DNA of 64,000 nucleotides from Microbacterium sp. BH-3-3-3 (GCF_001792815.1 NZ_CP017674.1:3224001-3288000), one strand, 5' to 3'; shown: positions 18,142 through 26,783, counted from the first letter of the stretch. Notes: generated from the letters alone by a model not told the origin. Program-made: numbers and translations.

Positions 18142-19935
18142 ATGGCACATCTGCTCGGGGGCGAAGCCCTGCACCTGGAATACCCGACCAAGGTCGTCTT
18201 CGACTCCGTCTCGCTCGGCGTCAACGAGGGCGACCGCATCGGCATCGTCGGTCGCAACGGCGACGGCAAGTCGAGCCTGCTCGGCATGCTCGCCGGCATC
18301 CGTGAGCCCGACGGCGGCCGCGTGACGGTGCGCGGCGGTGTGACCGTCGGTGTGCTCGATCAGCAGGACACCCTCGACGACGACGAGACCATCGGCCACG
18401 CGGTCGTCGGCGATCGCGCCGAGCACGAGTGGGCGGGCGATGCGCGCACGCGCGACGTCATCGCCGGACTCCTGGGCGACCTGCCGTGGGACGCGCGCCT
18501 CGGCGACCTCTCGGGCGGGCAGCGCCGTCGCGTGGCACTGGCCCAGCTGCTGTCGGGCGACTGGGACGTGCTCTTCCTCGACGAGCCGACGAACCACCTC
18601 GACGTCGAGGCCATCACCTGGCTGGCCGGGCACCTCCGGCGGCGGTGGGCGCCCTCGGCCGGCGGCCTGCTCGTCGTGACGCACGACCGGTGGTTCCTCG
18701 ACGAGATCTGCACCGCCACCTGGGAGGTGCACGATCGCCTGGTCGAGCCCTTCGAGGGCGGGTACGCGGCCTACATCCTGCAGCGCGTCGAGCGCGACCG
18801 CCAGGCCGCGACGATCGAACAGCGTCGGCAGAACCTCGCGCGCAAAGAGCTCGCGTGGCTGCGCCGTGGTGCCCCCGCGCGCACGTCGAAGCCGAAGTTC
18901 CGCATCGACGCGGCCAACGAGCTCATCGCCGATGTGCCCGAGATCCGCGACCGCGTCGCGCTGCAGTCCCTCGCCGTCGCGCGCCTCGGCAAAGACGTCG
19001 TCGATCTTCTCGATGTCGGCGTGACGTACGGCGACCACACCGTACTGAAAGACATCGAGTGGCGCATCGCACCGGGGGAGCGCACCGGCATCCTGGGCGT
19101 CAACGGCGCCGGCAAGTCGACGCTGCTGAACCTGGTGACCGGCTCGCTCGAACCCACGAGCGGACGCGTGAAGCGCGGCAAGACCGTCAAGGTCGCCACC
19201 CTCACCCAGCGCCTCGACGAGCTCGATCAGCACATGAACGACCCCGTCCGCGTGGTGATCGCGAATCTGCGCACGACGTACTCGTTCGGTACGGGCTCGA
19301 AGGCGAAGGAGCTCACCCCCGGAGAACTCCTCGAGCGCCTCGGCTTCTCGAGCGCCCAGCTCTCGACGCCCGTGAAAGACCTCTCGGGTGGTCAGAAGCG
19401 GCGCCTGCAGCTCCTGCTCGTCATCCTCGACCAGCCGAACGTGCTGATCCTCGACGAGCCCACCAACGACCTCGACACCGACATGCTCGCCGCCATGGAA
19501 GACCTGCTCGACTCCTGGTCGGGCACGCTCATCGTGGTCTCGCACGACCGCTACTTCCTCGAGCGGGTCACCGATCAGCAGTTCGCGATCCTCGACGCCA
19601 AGCTCCGCCACCTTCCCGGGGGCGTGGACGAATACCTGCGGCTGCGCGCGCTCCAGGATGCCGAGCCCTCGCGGTCCGCGGCATCCGGCACCGTGGCGGC
19701 GGCTCCGGGGCTGCAGGGCGCCGAGCTGCGCGCCGCGCAGAAGGAGGCCTCGGCCACCGAACGACGCATCGAGAAGCTGCAGCAGCAGATCGACAAGGCG
19801 AAGGCTGCTCTGGCCGACCACGACCAGGGCGACTACGTGGGCCTCGGTACGGAGATGCAGCGCATCTCGCAGCTCGAGAGCGAGCGCGACGAGCTCGAGA
19901 TGACGTGGTTCGAGCTCACCGAAACCATCGGCTGA
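18142..19935 (+). CDS. ABC-F family ATPase (Uup/EttA-like, ribosome-associated)
   Basis: This soluble protein of 597 residues contains two ABC domains and no membrane part, as in ABC-F proteins that act on the ribosome. Domain 1 has GRNGDGKSS (37-45), LSGGQRRR (about 123-130) and FLDEPTNHLD (about 145-154). Domain 2 has GVNGAGKST (319-327), LSGGQKRR (about 414-421) and ILDEPTNDLD (about 436-445). A charged interdomain linker (about 210-280) and a C-terminal coiled coil (about 530-597) place it near Uup. A TAGCCT -10 (18127-18132) lies 9 nt before the ATG. It belongs to the actinobacterial ksgA-ispE neighbourhood, displaced here by the osmoprotectant operon. Confidence 0.92.
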   Translation: MAHLLGGEALHLEYPTKVVFDSVSLGVNEGDRIGIVGRNGDGKSSLLGMLAGIREPDGGRVTVRGGVTVGVLDQQDTLDDDETIGHAVVGDRAEHEWAGDARTRDVIAGLLGDLPWDARLGDLSGGQRRRVALAQLLSGDWDVLFLDEPTNHLDVEAITWLAGHLRRRWAPSAGGLLVVTHDRWFLDEICTATWEVHDRLVEPFEGGYAAYILQRVERDRQAATIEQRRQNLARKELAWLRRGAPARTSKPKFRIDAANELIADVPEIRDRVALQSLAVARLGKDVVDLLDVGVTYGDHTVLKDIEWRIAPGERTGILGVNGAGKSTLLNLVTGSLEPTSGRVKRGKTVKVATLTQRLDELDQHMNDPVRVVIANLRTTYSFGTGSKAKELTPGELLERLGFSSAQLSTPVKDLSGGQKRRLQLLLVILDQPNVLILDEPTNDLDTDMLAAMEDLLDSWSGTLIVVSHDRYFLERVTDQQFAILDAKLRHLPGGVDEYLRLRALQDAEPSRSAASGTVAAAPGLQGAELRAAQKEASATERRIEKLQQQIDKAKAALADHDQGDYVGLGTEMQRISQLESERDELEMTWFELTETIG

Positions 19936-19947
19936 CTCCGGCCACCG

Positions 19948-19974
19948 GTCCCGCCGCGCGCGGCGGCGCGGGAC
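19948..19974. terminator. Bidirectional GC hairpin between convergent genes
   Basis: GTCCCGC and GCGGGAC form the outer stem, with a GC-rich inner part, between the ABC-F stop and the stop of the convergent membrane protein gene. Confidence 0.55.
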
Positions 19975-20487
19975 TCAGTGGATGACGAGCTCGAGCAGCA
20001 CGATGAAGATGCCGAGGCACGCCGTGGCGAAACCCCCGAGCAGGCGGCCGAGCAGACCCGCGCCTCGGCGCCGGTAGGCGCTGTACCCGAGGAGCGCGAG
20101 CACGAGGAACGTGGTCCACCCGCAGAGCTCGGCCGCGTCGCTGACCGAGACGCCGGTGGCGCCGGCCCACACGAGCACGAGCATCGCCGGCACCGACGCG
20201 TAGAGCATGCCCGCGCCGTGACGCATGCCCTCGCGCGTGGCGTGACGCAGGCCGTGCGTGGCGTGCTCGGTGAGCGTGTGCGCGAAGACGTGGGCGATGA
20301 AGAACACGAACAGCGAACCCGTCGACGTGAGCAGCACCTCCCACACCGATTCGGCGTGGTCATCAGCGATGGTGACGAAGGCGGCGAACACGATCAAGCC
20401 GTAGATGGCGGCGGGGGAGCGAAAACGCACGTCGAACCACGCCTTCACGCGCGTCCACGCCGACGGCGCCTCGGCCGGGGCGCTCAT
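19975..20487 (-). CDS. Small integral membrane protein of unknown function
   Basis: I do not recognise the family. The 170-residue protein has four hydrophobic segments (about 28-42, 50-75, 103-122 and 127-168 with interruptions), with a His-rich cytosolic loop containing HVFAHTLTEHATHGLRHATREGM split around residues 66-88. Its ATG overlaps the stop of the MarR-type gene (ATGA), so it is a coupled target and partner of that regulator. Such MarR plus membrane protein pairs often respond to toxic compounds, but nothing in the sequence gives a substrate. Confidence 0.75.
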   Translation of the reverse strand: MSAPAEAPSAWTRVKAWFDVRFRSPAAIYGLIVFAAFVTIADDHAESVWEVLLTSTGSLFVFFIAHVFAHTLTEHATHGLRHATREGMRHGAGMLYASVPAMLVLVWAGATGVSVSDAAELCGWTTFLVLALLGYSAYRRRGAGLLGRLLGGFATACLGIFIVLLELVIH

Positions 20488-20981
20488 GCGTCGAACCCCA
20501 GGCTGAGCTTGCGCAGCAGCGTCGCGAGGCGATCGCGGTCGCCGCGCGAGAGTCCCTCGAGCAGCAGGGCCTCGGCATCGACGAGCCGGGTGATCGCGGC
20601 ATCCACGCGTACGCGTCCGTCTTCGGTCAGGGTCACCAGGATGCTCCGTCCGTCTTGCGGATCGGCCTCGCGGCGCACGAAACGGCGGGCGACGAGTCGG
20701 TCGATGCGATTGGTCATGGTGCCGCTCGAGACCAGGGTCTGCTGCAGCAGTTGCTTGGGGCTCAGTTGATACGGCTCGCCGGCACGGCGCAACGCCGACA
20801 GCACGTCCCACTCCCACGACTCGATGTCGCTGCGCCGGAACGCCTCTTTGCGTGCGATGTCGAGGTGACGCGACAAGCGGGCGACGCGCGAGAGCACCTC
20901 GAGGGGGGAGAAATCGAGGTCGGGGCGCTGATGCATCCACGCATCGACGATGCGGTCGACCTCGTCGCTGTCCCGGCTCAC
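20484..20981 (-). CDS. MarR family transcriptional regulator
   Basis: This is a winged-helix regulator of 165 residues. The wing and recognition region read LLQQTLVSSGTMTNRIDRLV (about 77-96) and VRREADPQDGRSILVTLTEDG (about 101-121), which are diagnostic of MarR proteins. Extra N-terminal helices (about 1-45) form the dimer interface. It probably regulates its own coupled operon with the downstream membrane protein. A CATAAT -10 lies 6 nt before the GTG start. Confidence 0.9.
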   Translation of the reverse strand: MSRDSDEVDRIVDAWMHQRPDLDFSPLEVLSRVARLSRHLDIARKEAFRRSDIESWEWDVLSALRRAGEPYQLSPKQLLQQTLVSSGTMTNRIDRLVARRFVRREADPQDGRSILVTLTEDGRVRVDAAITRLVDAEALLLEGLSRGDRDRLATLLRKLSLGFDA

Positions 20982-20987
20982 CGTCTC

Positions 20988-20993
20988 ATTATG
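20988..20993 (-). promoter_or_regulatory. -10 element of the MarR gene, leaderless arrangement
   Basis: Read on the minus strand, CATAAT ends 6 nt before the GTG start at 20981. MarR autoregulation would act here. Confidence 0.5.
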
Positions 20994-21075
20994 TCGAGAG
21001 CCCGTCGCGGTCGCGTCGCGCCGCCCGTGCGAGACGGCGTCGTCTGGCAGACTTGACCGGTGCCCGCGGGCACGG

Positions 21076-21147
21076 TCCGCTGTGGTGTAACGGCAGCACG
21101 ACAGCCTTTGGAGCTGTTAGGTCCAGGTTCGAATCCTGGCGGCGGAG
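21076..21147 (+). tRNA. tRNA-Gln (anticodon TTG)
   Basis: The cloverleaf is complete: acceptor TCCGCTG with CGGCGGA (one G-U pair), anticodon stem ACAGC/GCTGT around loop CTTTGGA, and T-arm CCAGG-TTCGAAT-CCTGG. The discriminator is G and the CCA end is not encoded. The glmU start codon begins one base after the discriminator. Confidence 0.95.
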
Positions 21148-21148
21148 C

Positions 21149-22597
21149 ATGACATCACCGACCGAGCTCGCCGTCGTCGTCCTCGCCGCGGGTCAAGGCA
21201 CCCGCATGCGGTCGCGCACCCCCAAGGTGCTGCACCCCGTCGGTGGTCGTCCGCTCGTCGGTCACGTGCTCGACACCGCGGCGTCCCTCGACCCGGCGCG
21301 CATCGTCGTGGTCGTGCGACACGAGCGGCAGCTGGTCGCCGACACCGTCGCCGAGCTCGCCCCGGGTGTCGTCGTCGTCGATCAAGACGAGGTCCCCGGC
21401 ACCGGCCGCGCGGTCGAGGCCGCGCTGGAGACGCTCGGCGGGTTCGAGGGCGACGTGCTCGTGCTGAGCGCCGACGTGCCGCTGCTCGAGACCGGAACGC
21501 TCACCGAGCTGCTCGCCACTCACCGCACGGGAGGGTCGGCGGTCACCCTCCTGAGCGCTCGCGTCGACCAGCCGTTCGGCTACGGCCGCATCATCCGCGA
21601 CGACGCCGACGGCGTCCGCCGCATCGTCGAGCAGAAAGACGCCACGGCCGACGAGGCCGCGGTCACCGAGATCAACGTGGGCGTCTACGTCTTCCAGGCA
21701 GCGCCCCTGCGCGCGCAGTTGGCGCTCGTGGGGACCGCGAACGCCCAGGGCGAGAAGTACCTCACCGACGTGATCGGGCTCCTCCGCGACGCGCAGCTCG
21801 GGGTCGCGGCATCCGTCACCCCCGATGCCTCCGCGGCCCTCGGCGTCAACGACCGTGTGCAGCTGTCGGAGGCGGGGCGCACCCTCAACGCCCGCACCGT
21901 GCGCCGGTGGCAGCTCGAGGGCGTCACCGTCGTCGACCCGGCCACGACCTGGATCGACGTCACCGCGACGCTGGCCCCCGACGTCACGATCCTGCCCAAC
22001 ACGCACGTGCGCGGTGCCACCGTGATCGCCTCGGGCGCCACGATCGGACCCGACACCACCCTCGTCGACTGCGAGGTGGGCGAGGACGCCACCATCACGC
22101 GCACCGATGGAACGCTCGCGGTCGTCGAAGCGGGAGCCACCGTCGGCCCCTTCGCCTACCTGCGCGCCAACGCGCGCGTCGGCGTGAACGGCAAGGTCGG
22201 CACGTTCGTCGAGGTGAAGAACTCCTCCATCGGCGAGGGCAGCAAGGTGCCCCACCTGTCGTACATCGGCGACACCGACATCGGTCGCGGCGTCAACCTC
22301 GGCGCGGGAGCGATCACCGCGAACTACGACGATCTCACCAAGCACCGCACCGTGATCGGCGACGAGGTGCACAGCGGCTCGCACAACGTCTTCGTCGCGC
22401 CGGTTACGATTGGAGACGGCGCCAAGACGGGCGCCGGCGCCGTCATCCGCAAGGACGTCCCCGCCGGTGCGTTGGCGCTCAGCGTGGCACCCCAGCGCAA
22501 CATCGAGGGGTGGGTCGAGAAGAACCGACCGGGCACTGCGGCGGCCGACGTGGCCGCGCGGGCCCGGGCTGAACAGGAAGCGGCCGATGGCTCGTAA
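21149..22597 (+). CDS. glmU: Bifunctional N-acetylglucosamine-1-phosphate uridyltransferase / glucosamine-1-phosphate acetyltransferase
   Basis: GlmU makes UDP-GlcNAc for peptidoglycan and wall polymers. The 482-residue protein starts with the uridyltransferase domain (VVVLAAGQGTRMRS about 9-22, VLSADVPLL about 107-115) and continues with a left-handed beta-helix acetyltransferase domain (hexapeptide repeats from about 265; FVEVKNSSIGEGSKVPHLSYIGD split around 352-374; NLGAGAITANYD about 382-393). The ATG is one base after tRNA-Gln and has no ribosome binding site, so the mRNA 5' end may be made by tRNA 3' processing. The end overlaps prs by 11 nt. Confidence 0.96.
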   Translation: MTSPTELAVVVLAAGQGTRMRSRTPKVLHPVGGRPLVGHVLDTAASLDPARIVVVVRHERQLVADTVAELAPGVVVVDQDEVPGTGRAVEAALETLGGFEGDVLVLSADVPLLETGTLTELLATHRTGGSAVTLLSARVDQPFGYGRIIRDDADGVRRIVEQKDATADEAAVTEINVGVYVFQAAPLRAQLALVGTANAQGEKYLTDVIGLLRDAQLGVAASVTPDASAALGVNDRVQLSEAGRTLNARTVRRWQLEGVTVVDPATTWIDVTATLAPDVTILPNTHVRGATVIASGATIGPDTTLVDCEVGEDATITRTDGTLAVVEAGATVGPFAYLRANARVGVNGKVGTFVEVKNSSIGEGSKVPHLSYIGDTDIGRGVNLGAGAITANYDDLTKHRTVIGDEVHSGSHNVFVAPVTIGDGAKTGAGAVIRKDVPAGALALSVAPQRNIEGWVEKNRPGTAAADVAARARAEQEAADGS

Positions 22598-23621
22598 GAA
22601 GAATCGTGTAGATCTCGACCGCGACAACGGCATCGCCCCCGGCCTCGTCGCCAAGACGAAGAAGCGGCTGGTCGTCGCGTCCGGACGCTCGCACCTCGAC
22701 CTCGCCGCACAGGTCACCCATCACCTGGGCACCGAACTGGCCCCCACCGAGCACCGCACCTTCGCCTCGGGCGAGATCTACACCCGCTTCGAGGTGTCGA
22801 TCCGCGGGTGCGACGTGTTCGTCATCCAGTCCTTCGGGCCGCCGGTCAACGAGTGGCTCATGGAGCTGCTCATCATGCTCGACGCGCTCAAGCGCGCCTC
22901 GGCCAAGCGCATCACGGTCGTCGCTCCGTACTTCCCGTACTCGCGGCAAGACAAGAAGGGCCGCGGCCGTGAGCCGATCAGTGCCCGTCTCGTCGCCGAC
23001 CTGTTGAAGACGGCCGGCGCCGACCGCATCATGAGCGTCGACCTGCACGCAGCGCAGATCCAGGGCTTCTTCGACGGCCCCGTCGACCACCTCTTCGCCA
23101 AGCCCGTGCTGCTCGAGCACTTCCAGCACACGCTCACCGGCGAAGACCGCGAGACCCTCACGGTCGTCTCGCCCGACATGGGCCGCGTGCGCGTGGCCGA
23201 CACCTGGTCCGACAGCCTGGGCGCGCCGCTCGCGATCATCCACAAGCGCCGTGACCCGAAGGTCGCCAACCAGGTCTCGGTGCACGAGATCGTCGGTGAC
23301 GTGAACGGCCGCACCTGCCTGCTGGTCGACGACATGATCGACACCGGCGGCACGATCCAGAAGGCCGCGCAGGCGCTCAAGGCCGCTGGTGCCCGCAAGG
23401 TCATCGTCGCCGCCACCCACGCGATCTTCAGTGACCCGGCCACCGAGCGACTGCAGGATGCCGCGATCGACGAGGTCGTCGTCACCGACACCGTCCCGCT
23501 GCCGCCCGAGCGCCGCTTCGACCGGCTCACGGTGCTGCCGATCGCGCCGCTGCTGGCCCGCGCGATCCACGAGGTCTTCGAGGACGGCTCGGTCACGAGC
23601 ATGTTCGGCGGCGACGCGTAA
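22587..23621 (+). CDS. prs: Ribose-phosphate diphosphokinase (PRPP synthetase)
   Basis: Prs makes phosphoribosyl diphosphate from ribose-5-phosphate and ATP for nucleotide, His and Trp synthesis. The 344-residue protein has an N-terminal basic extension, FASGEIYTRFEVSIRG (about 58-73), the flexible-loop region with PYFPYSRQDKK (about 114-124), VDLHAAQIQGFF (about 152-163) and the PRPP loop LLVDDMIDTGGT (about 247-258). Its ATG lies inside the end of glmU, giving coupling, and a strong terminator follows. The glmU-prs pair is conserved in actinobacteria. Confidence 0.96.
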   Translation: MARKKNRVDLDRDNGIAPGLVAKTKKRLVVASGRSHLDLAAQVTHHLGTELAPTEHRTFASGEIYTRFEVSIRGCDVFVIQSFGPPVNEWLMELLIMLDALKRASAKRITVVAPYFPYSRQDKKGRGREPISARLVADLLKTAGADRIMSVDLHAAQIQGFFDGPVDHLFAKPVLLEHFQHTLTGEDRETLTVVSPDMGRVRVADTWSDSLGAPLAIIHKRRDPKVANQVSVHEIVGDVNGRTCLLVDDMIDTGGTIQKAAQALKAAGARKVIVAATHAIFSDPATERLQDAAIDEVVVTDTVPLPPERRFDRLTVLPIAPLLARAIHEVFEDGSVTSMFGGDA

Positions 23622-23634
23622 GCGACCGTTCGAC

Positions 23635-23664
23635 AACCCCCGCCTGCGGTTCGAGGCGGGGGTT
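23635..23664 (+). terminator. Terminator after prs
   Basis: A stem of AACCCCCGCCT and AGGCGGGGGTT with a short loop, followed by TTCGCG, begins 13 nt after the stop. Confidence 0.85.
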
Positions 23665-23675
23665 TTCGCGTCCTC

Positions 23676-23702
23676 GTTCACAGCCCGCACAAAGGTGTGA
23701 AC
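23676..23702 (+). promoter_or_regulatory. Inverted repeat upstream of the flavin electron-transfer operon
   Basis: GTTCACA and TGTGAAC form 7-bp arms with a 13-nt spacer, 26 nt before a possible -10 (TACCGT, 23728-23733) of the FMN-binding lipoprotein gene. It could be an activator or repressor site; the regulator is unknown. Confidence 0.4.
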
Positions 23703-23775
23703 CGGAACGCCACCAAGGTCGTGTCCCTACCGTGAGAACGAACGCGCCGCGAGGCACGACCGAAGGAGGACCCTC

Positions 23776-24270
23776 ATGATCCGCACCACAGCCGTACCCC
23801 GTCCCGTCCGCATCGGCACCGCCCTGCTGGGCGTCGCCGGAATCGTCACCCTCGCCGGATGCTCCGGCGGTACCACCACCACCGACGCCGCGGCCCCCGC
23901 CGAGACCAGCGCCGCGAGCGCTGCCCCCAACGCCACCGCGAGCGCTGCCGCTGGCGGCTCGACGGCCGCGGGGACCTACACGGACGGCACGTACGAGGCC
24001 ACCGGTCAGTACGCCACCCCCGAGAGCGTCGAGACCATCGACGTCACCCTCGTCCTGGCCGGTGACACCGTCACCGACGTCACGGTGACGGGCGACCCGC
24101 AGGCGGCCGAATCGCAGCGCTACCAGGGCGAGTTCATCGGCGGGATCAAGGACGAGGTCGTCGGCAAGAAGCTCGACGAGATCTCGGTGAGCAAGGTGGC
24201 CGGTTCGTCGCTGACCAGCGGCGGATTCATGAAGGCCGTCGACACCATCAAGACCGAGGCGAAGGCCTGA
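23776..24270 (+). CDS. FMN-binding domain lipoprotein
   Basis: This is an exported electron carrier of 164 residues that probably holds covalently attached FMN. The signal peptide ends in lipobox LAGC (Cys29), followed by a Thr/Ala/Ser-rich linker to about residue 65 and one FMN-bind domain. The flavinylation site aligns as AGSSLTS (142-148) in place of the usual SGATxTS, so Ser145 would take the place of the modified Thr. GAAGGAGGA precedes the ATG. ApbE and a membrane electron-transfer protein are encoded directly downstream, which supports the role. Confidence 0.85.
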   Translation: MIRTTAVPRPVRIGTALLGVAGIVTLAGCSGGTTTTDAAAPAETSAASAAPNATASAAAGGSTAAGTYTDGTYEATGQYATPESVETIDVTLVLAGDTVTDVTVTGDPQAAESQRYQGEFIGGIKDEVVGKKLDEISVSKVAGSSLTSGGFMKAVDTIKTEAKA

Positions 24271-24275
24271 CCCTC

Positions 24276-25154
24276 GTGTCCACTCCGACCGCGACGGGCT
24301 CGACCTGGGTCTTCGACGCGATCGGCACGTCGTGGGCGATCGAGACGGCACACCCCCTGCCCTCGATCGCCCGCGACGCGGTGTCGGCCGTCGTCGAGCG
24401 TTTCGACCGGGAGTGGTCGCGATTCCGCGACGACTCGCTGGTGTCGGCCCTCGCCGAGGGCCGGGCGGCATCCGTGCCCGCCCCCGACGACGCGCACGCC
24501 ATGCTCTCGATGTACGACGAGCTCGACGCCGCGACGGGCGGGGCGGTCAACCCGCTGGTCGGCGACTCGCTGGCCCGTCTGGGCTACGACGCGCGACTCA
24601 CGCTCGCCCCCCGGGGTGAGCCGCAGCCCGCACCGTCGTGGCGCGACACCCTGACGTGGGGGAGCGATCAGCTCGCCCTGCGCGCACCCGCGACGATCGA
24701 CGTCGGCGCCCTCGGCAAGGGGCGGCTGGTCGACCTCGTGCACGACACGGTGCGCCGTCACGTCGACGGCGACGTCGTGGTCGACGGGTCGGGAGACCTG
24801 GCCGCGAGCGGGGCCCCGATCCGCGTCGCCCTCGAGCACCCCTACGATTCGACGCGCGCGATCGGCGTGGCCACCGTGGTCGACGGCGCGCTGTGCGCCT
24901 CGGCGATCAACCGACGCGCGTGGGGAGACGGGCTCCATCACGTCCTCGACGCCCGCACGGGAGCACCGGTGCGCGCGTTCGCGGCGACCTGGGCGCTCGC
25001 CGACACCGCGATGCGGGCCGACGCCCTCGCGACGGCACTGTTCTTCGACGGCGGGCCCGAGCTCGCCGCCACCTGGAAGGCGCACTGGGTGCGCATGCGT
25101 ACCGACGGCCGCGTGGAGTGGTCGCCCGGATTCGACGGAGAGGTCTTCTCGTGA
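24276..25154 (+). CDS. apbE: FAD:protein FMN transferase
   Basis: ApbE uses FAD to attach FMN covalently to Thr/Ser of target proteins. The 292-residue protein has the family blocks EWSRFRDDSLVS (about 45-56), NPLVGDSLARLGYD (about 91-104), IDVGALGKGRLVD (about 140-152), the VVDGSGDLAASG loop (about 168-179) and the metal-binding DTAMRADALATALF (about 248-261). It has no signal peptide or lipobox, unlike many ApbE proteins, so modification may occur in the cytosol or export is cryptic. It is 5 nt behind the lipoprotein gene and overlaps the next gene by 4 nt. Confidence 0.9.
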   Translation: MSTPTATGSTWVFDAIGTSWAIETAHPLPSIARDAVSAVVERFDREWSRFRDDSLVSALAEGRAASVPAPDDAHAMLSMYDELDAATGGAVNPLVGDSLARLGYDARLTLAPRGEPQPAPSWRDTLTWGSDQLALRAPATIDVGALGKGRLVDLVHDTVRRHVDGDVVVDGSGDLAASGAPIRVALEHPYDSTRAIGVATVVDGALCASAINRRAWGDGLHHVLDARTGAPVRAFAATWALADTAMRADALATALFFDGGPELAATWKAHWVRMRTDGRVEWSPGFDGEVFS

Positions 25155-26704
25155 CCACCACCCTCACCGCGGGTTCCACCCGCGTGCTCGGCTTGATCGG
25201 CCGGGTCTCGATGTACCGGCTCGTGATGTTCTCACTGGGCCTTCTGGCGCTGATCGCGCTCGTGCTGTCGTTCGCCGGCCAGGTCGGTCCGCAGCCGCTC
25301 GAGATCGTCGTCAGCGCGGTGGTACTCGCGCTCGCGTGCGCCCTCACCGATCTCGCGGCGCAGAGCCTGCTCCGGATGCCGCGCCGGCTCGAGTCCTCGC
25401 TGATCACCGCCGCGATCCTGCTGTTCGTGCTGCGGCCGACGCTGGAGCCGGTCGGCCTCGCCGGTCTCGTGCTCGCGGGTGTCGTGGCATCCGCATCGAA
25501 GTACCTGCTCGCCTGGCGCGGTCGCCACATCTTCAACCCGGCCGCCACGGGAGCCGCCGTGCTGACCATCGTCAGCATCTGGGCGCCCGATCTGGGCTCC
25601 TCCGCCTGGTGGGTCGGCTCGCCGTGGATGGCGGCCCCCGTTCTCGTGCTGGGCGTGCTGCTGCTGGTGCGCACCGACAAGCTCCCCGTGGTCGTAACCT
25701 TCTGGCTCGTGGCCATGACGGTCGCTTTCGTGCGCACGACGGTGCAGTTCCAGTCGGCGGGATTCCCCGTCGATGTGCCGGCCGTGCTGTTGCAGGTCGC
25801 GTTCTCGTCGCCGTTCCTGTTCCTGGGGGCCTTCATGCTCTCGGAGCCCCTGACGCTGCCCCCGCGCCGCGCGCAGCAATACGTCGTCGCGGTCGTGGTC
25901 GGCGTGCTGGCCGGCTGGCCGCTGGCGGTCGGCGCGATCACGCTCGGTCAGGAGCGCGCCCTGCTGATCGGAAACCTCGTGGCGTTCCTGTTCTGCCTGC
26001 GCGCCGCGGTGCGGCTGCGTGTGGAGCGGCGGCGGGACCTCACTCCCACCGTGCGCGAACTGACGTTCCACGCGGCGCGACCCTTCTCGTTCTCGCCCGG
26101 GCAGTACCTCGAGCTCGATGTGCCCCACCGTCGCCCCGACGGCCGCGGAACGCGCCGCGAGTTCTCGATCGCCTCGGCCCCCGAAGACCTGCCCGAGGTG
26201 CGCATCGCCTTCAAGGACGGTTCGCAGTCGTCGTACAAGAAGGCCCTCGCCGCGGTCGAGCCCGGCGGAACGCTCGCGGTGACCGGCGTGTGGGGCGACT
26301 TCGTGCTCCCCGCGCGCCCCACGGCGCCCGTGCTGATGGTGGCGGCCGGCATCGGCGTGACCCCGTTCGTGTCGCAGTTGCGGCACCTCGCCGCCACGGG
26401 TCAGCGTCGCGACGCGGTGCTCGCCTATGTCGTGTCGGGGTCGGACGAGCTCGCGTTCCGCGACGACATCGTCGCCAGTGGCATCCCGGTCGTGGTGTTC
26501 TCGCCCGACGAGCCGGTCGATCTGCCGGCCGGGTGGGTCTGGGCGGGACCCGATCGGGTGGATGCCGAGGGGCTCCTGCGCGCCGTTCCCGACCTCGCGC
26601 AGCGTGCGGCCTACGTGTCGGGCCCGCCGCGATTGATCGCGGCTCTCGCACCCGCCCTGGGGAAGGCGAAGTCGCTCACGACCGACGCGTTCGCGGGGTA
26701 CTGA
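25151..26704 (+). CDS. RnfD/NqrB-like membrane domain fused to ferredoxin-NAD(P)H reductase domain
   Basis: This 517-residue fusion probably moves electrons from NAD(P)H across the membrane to the flavinylated lipoprotein. Residues 1-290 form about ten hydrophobic segments of the RnfD/NqrB type, with SKYLLAWRGRHIFNPAATG around 115-133. Residues about 290-517 form an FNR module with FSPGQYLELD, the FAD-binding RREFSIASAP (about 336-345) and the NAD-binding GIGVTPF (about 400-406). No [2Fe-2S] domain is seen. GTG 25151 overlaps the apbE stop (GTGA). The three-gene set matches actinobacterial extracytosolic flavin electron-transfer clusters; the final acceptor is unknown. Confidence 0.85.
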   Translation: MTTTLTAGSTRVLGLIGRVSMYRLVMFSLGLLALIALVLSFAGQVGPQPLEIVVSAVVLALACALTDLAAQSLLRMPRRLESSLITAAILLFVLRPTLEPVGLAGLVLAGVVASASKYLLAWRGRHIFNPAATGAAVLTIVSIWAPDLGSSAWWVGSPWMAAPVLVLGVLLLVRTDKLPVVVTFWLVAMTVAFVRTTVQFQSAGFPVDVPAVLLQVAFSSPFLFLGAFMLSEPLTLPPRRAQQYVVAVVVGVLAGWPLAVGAITLGQERALLIGNLVAFLFCLRAAVRLRVERRRDLTPTVRELTFHAARPFSFSPGQYLELDVPHRRPDGRGTRREFSIASAPEDLPEVRIAFKDGSQSSYKKALAAVEPGGTLAVTGVWGDFVLPARPTAPVLMVAAGIGVTPFVSQLRHLAATGQRRDAVLAYVVSGSDELAFRDDIVASGIPVVVFSPDEPVDLPAGWVWAGPDRVDAEGLLRAVPDLAQRAAYVSGPPRLIAALAPALGKAKSLTTDAFAGY

Positions 26705-26771
26705 GCGGCCGAGATGGTGTATGCGGCGGCGGGCGGCGGGGGATCGACCCGGCCGTCCGCCGGGCTCGGTC

Positions 26772-26777
26772 TACAGT
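26772..26777 (+). promoter_or_regulatory. -10 element of the NUDIX gene, leaderless arrangement
   Basis: TACAGT ends 6 nt before GTG 26784; there is no ribosome binding site in between. Confidence 0.6.
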
Positions 26778-26783
26778 GAACGC

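Noticed and set aside
23700..23735. GGAAC before the flavin operon as an ECF sigma -35 element
   Set aside because: Distances to any suitable ECF -10 (such as CGT) are too long; the TACCGT hexamer explains the region equally well.
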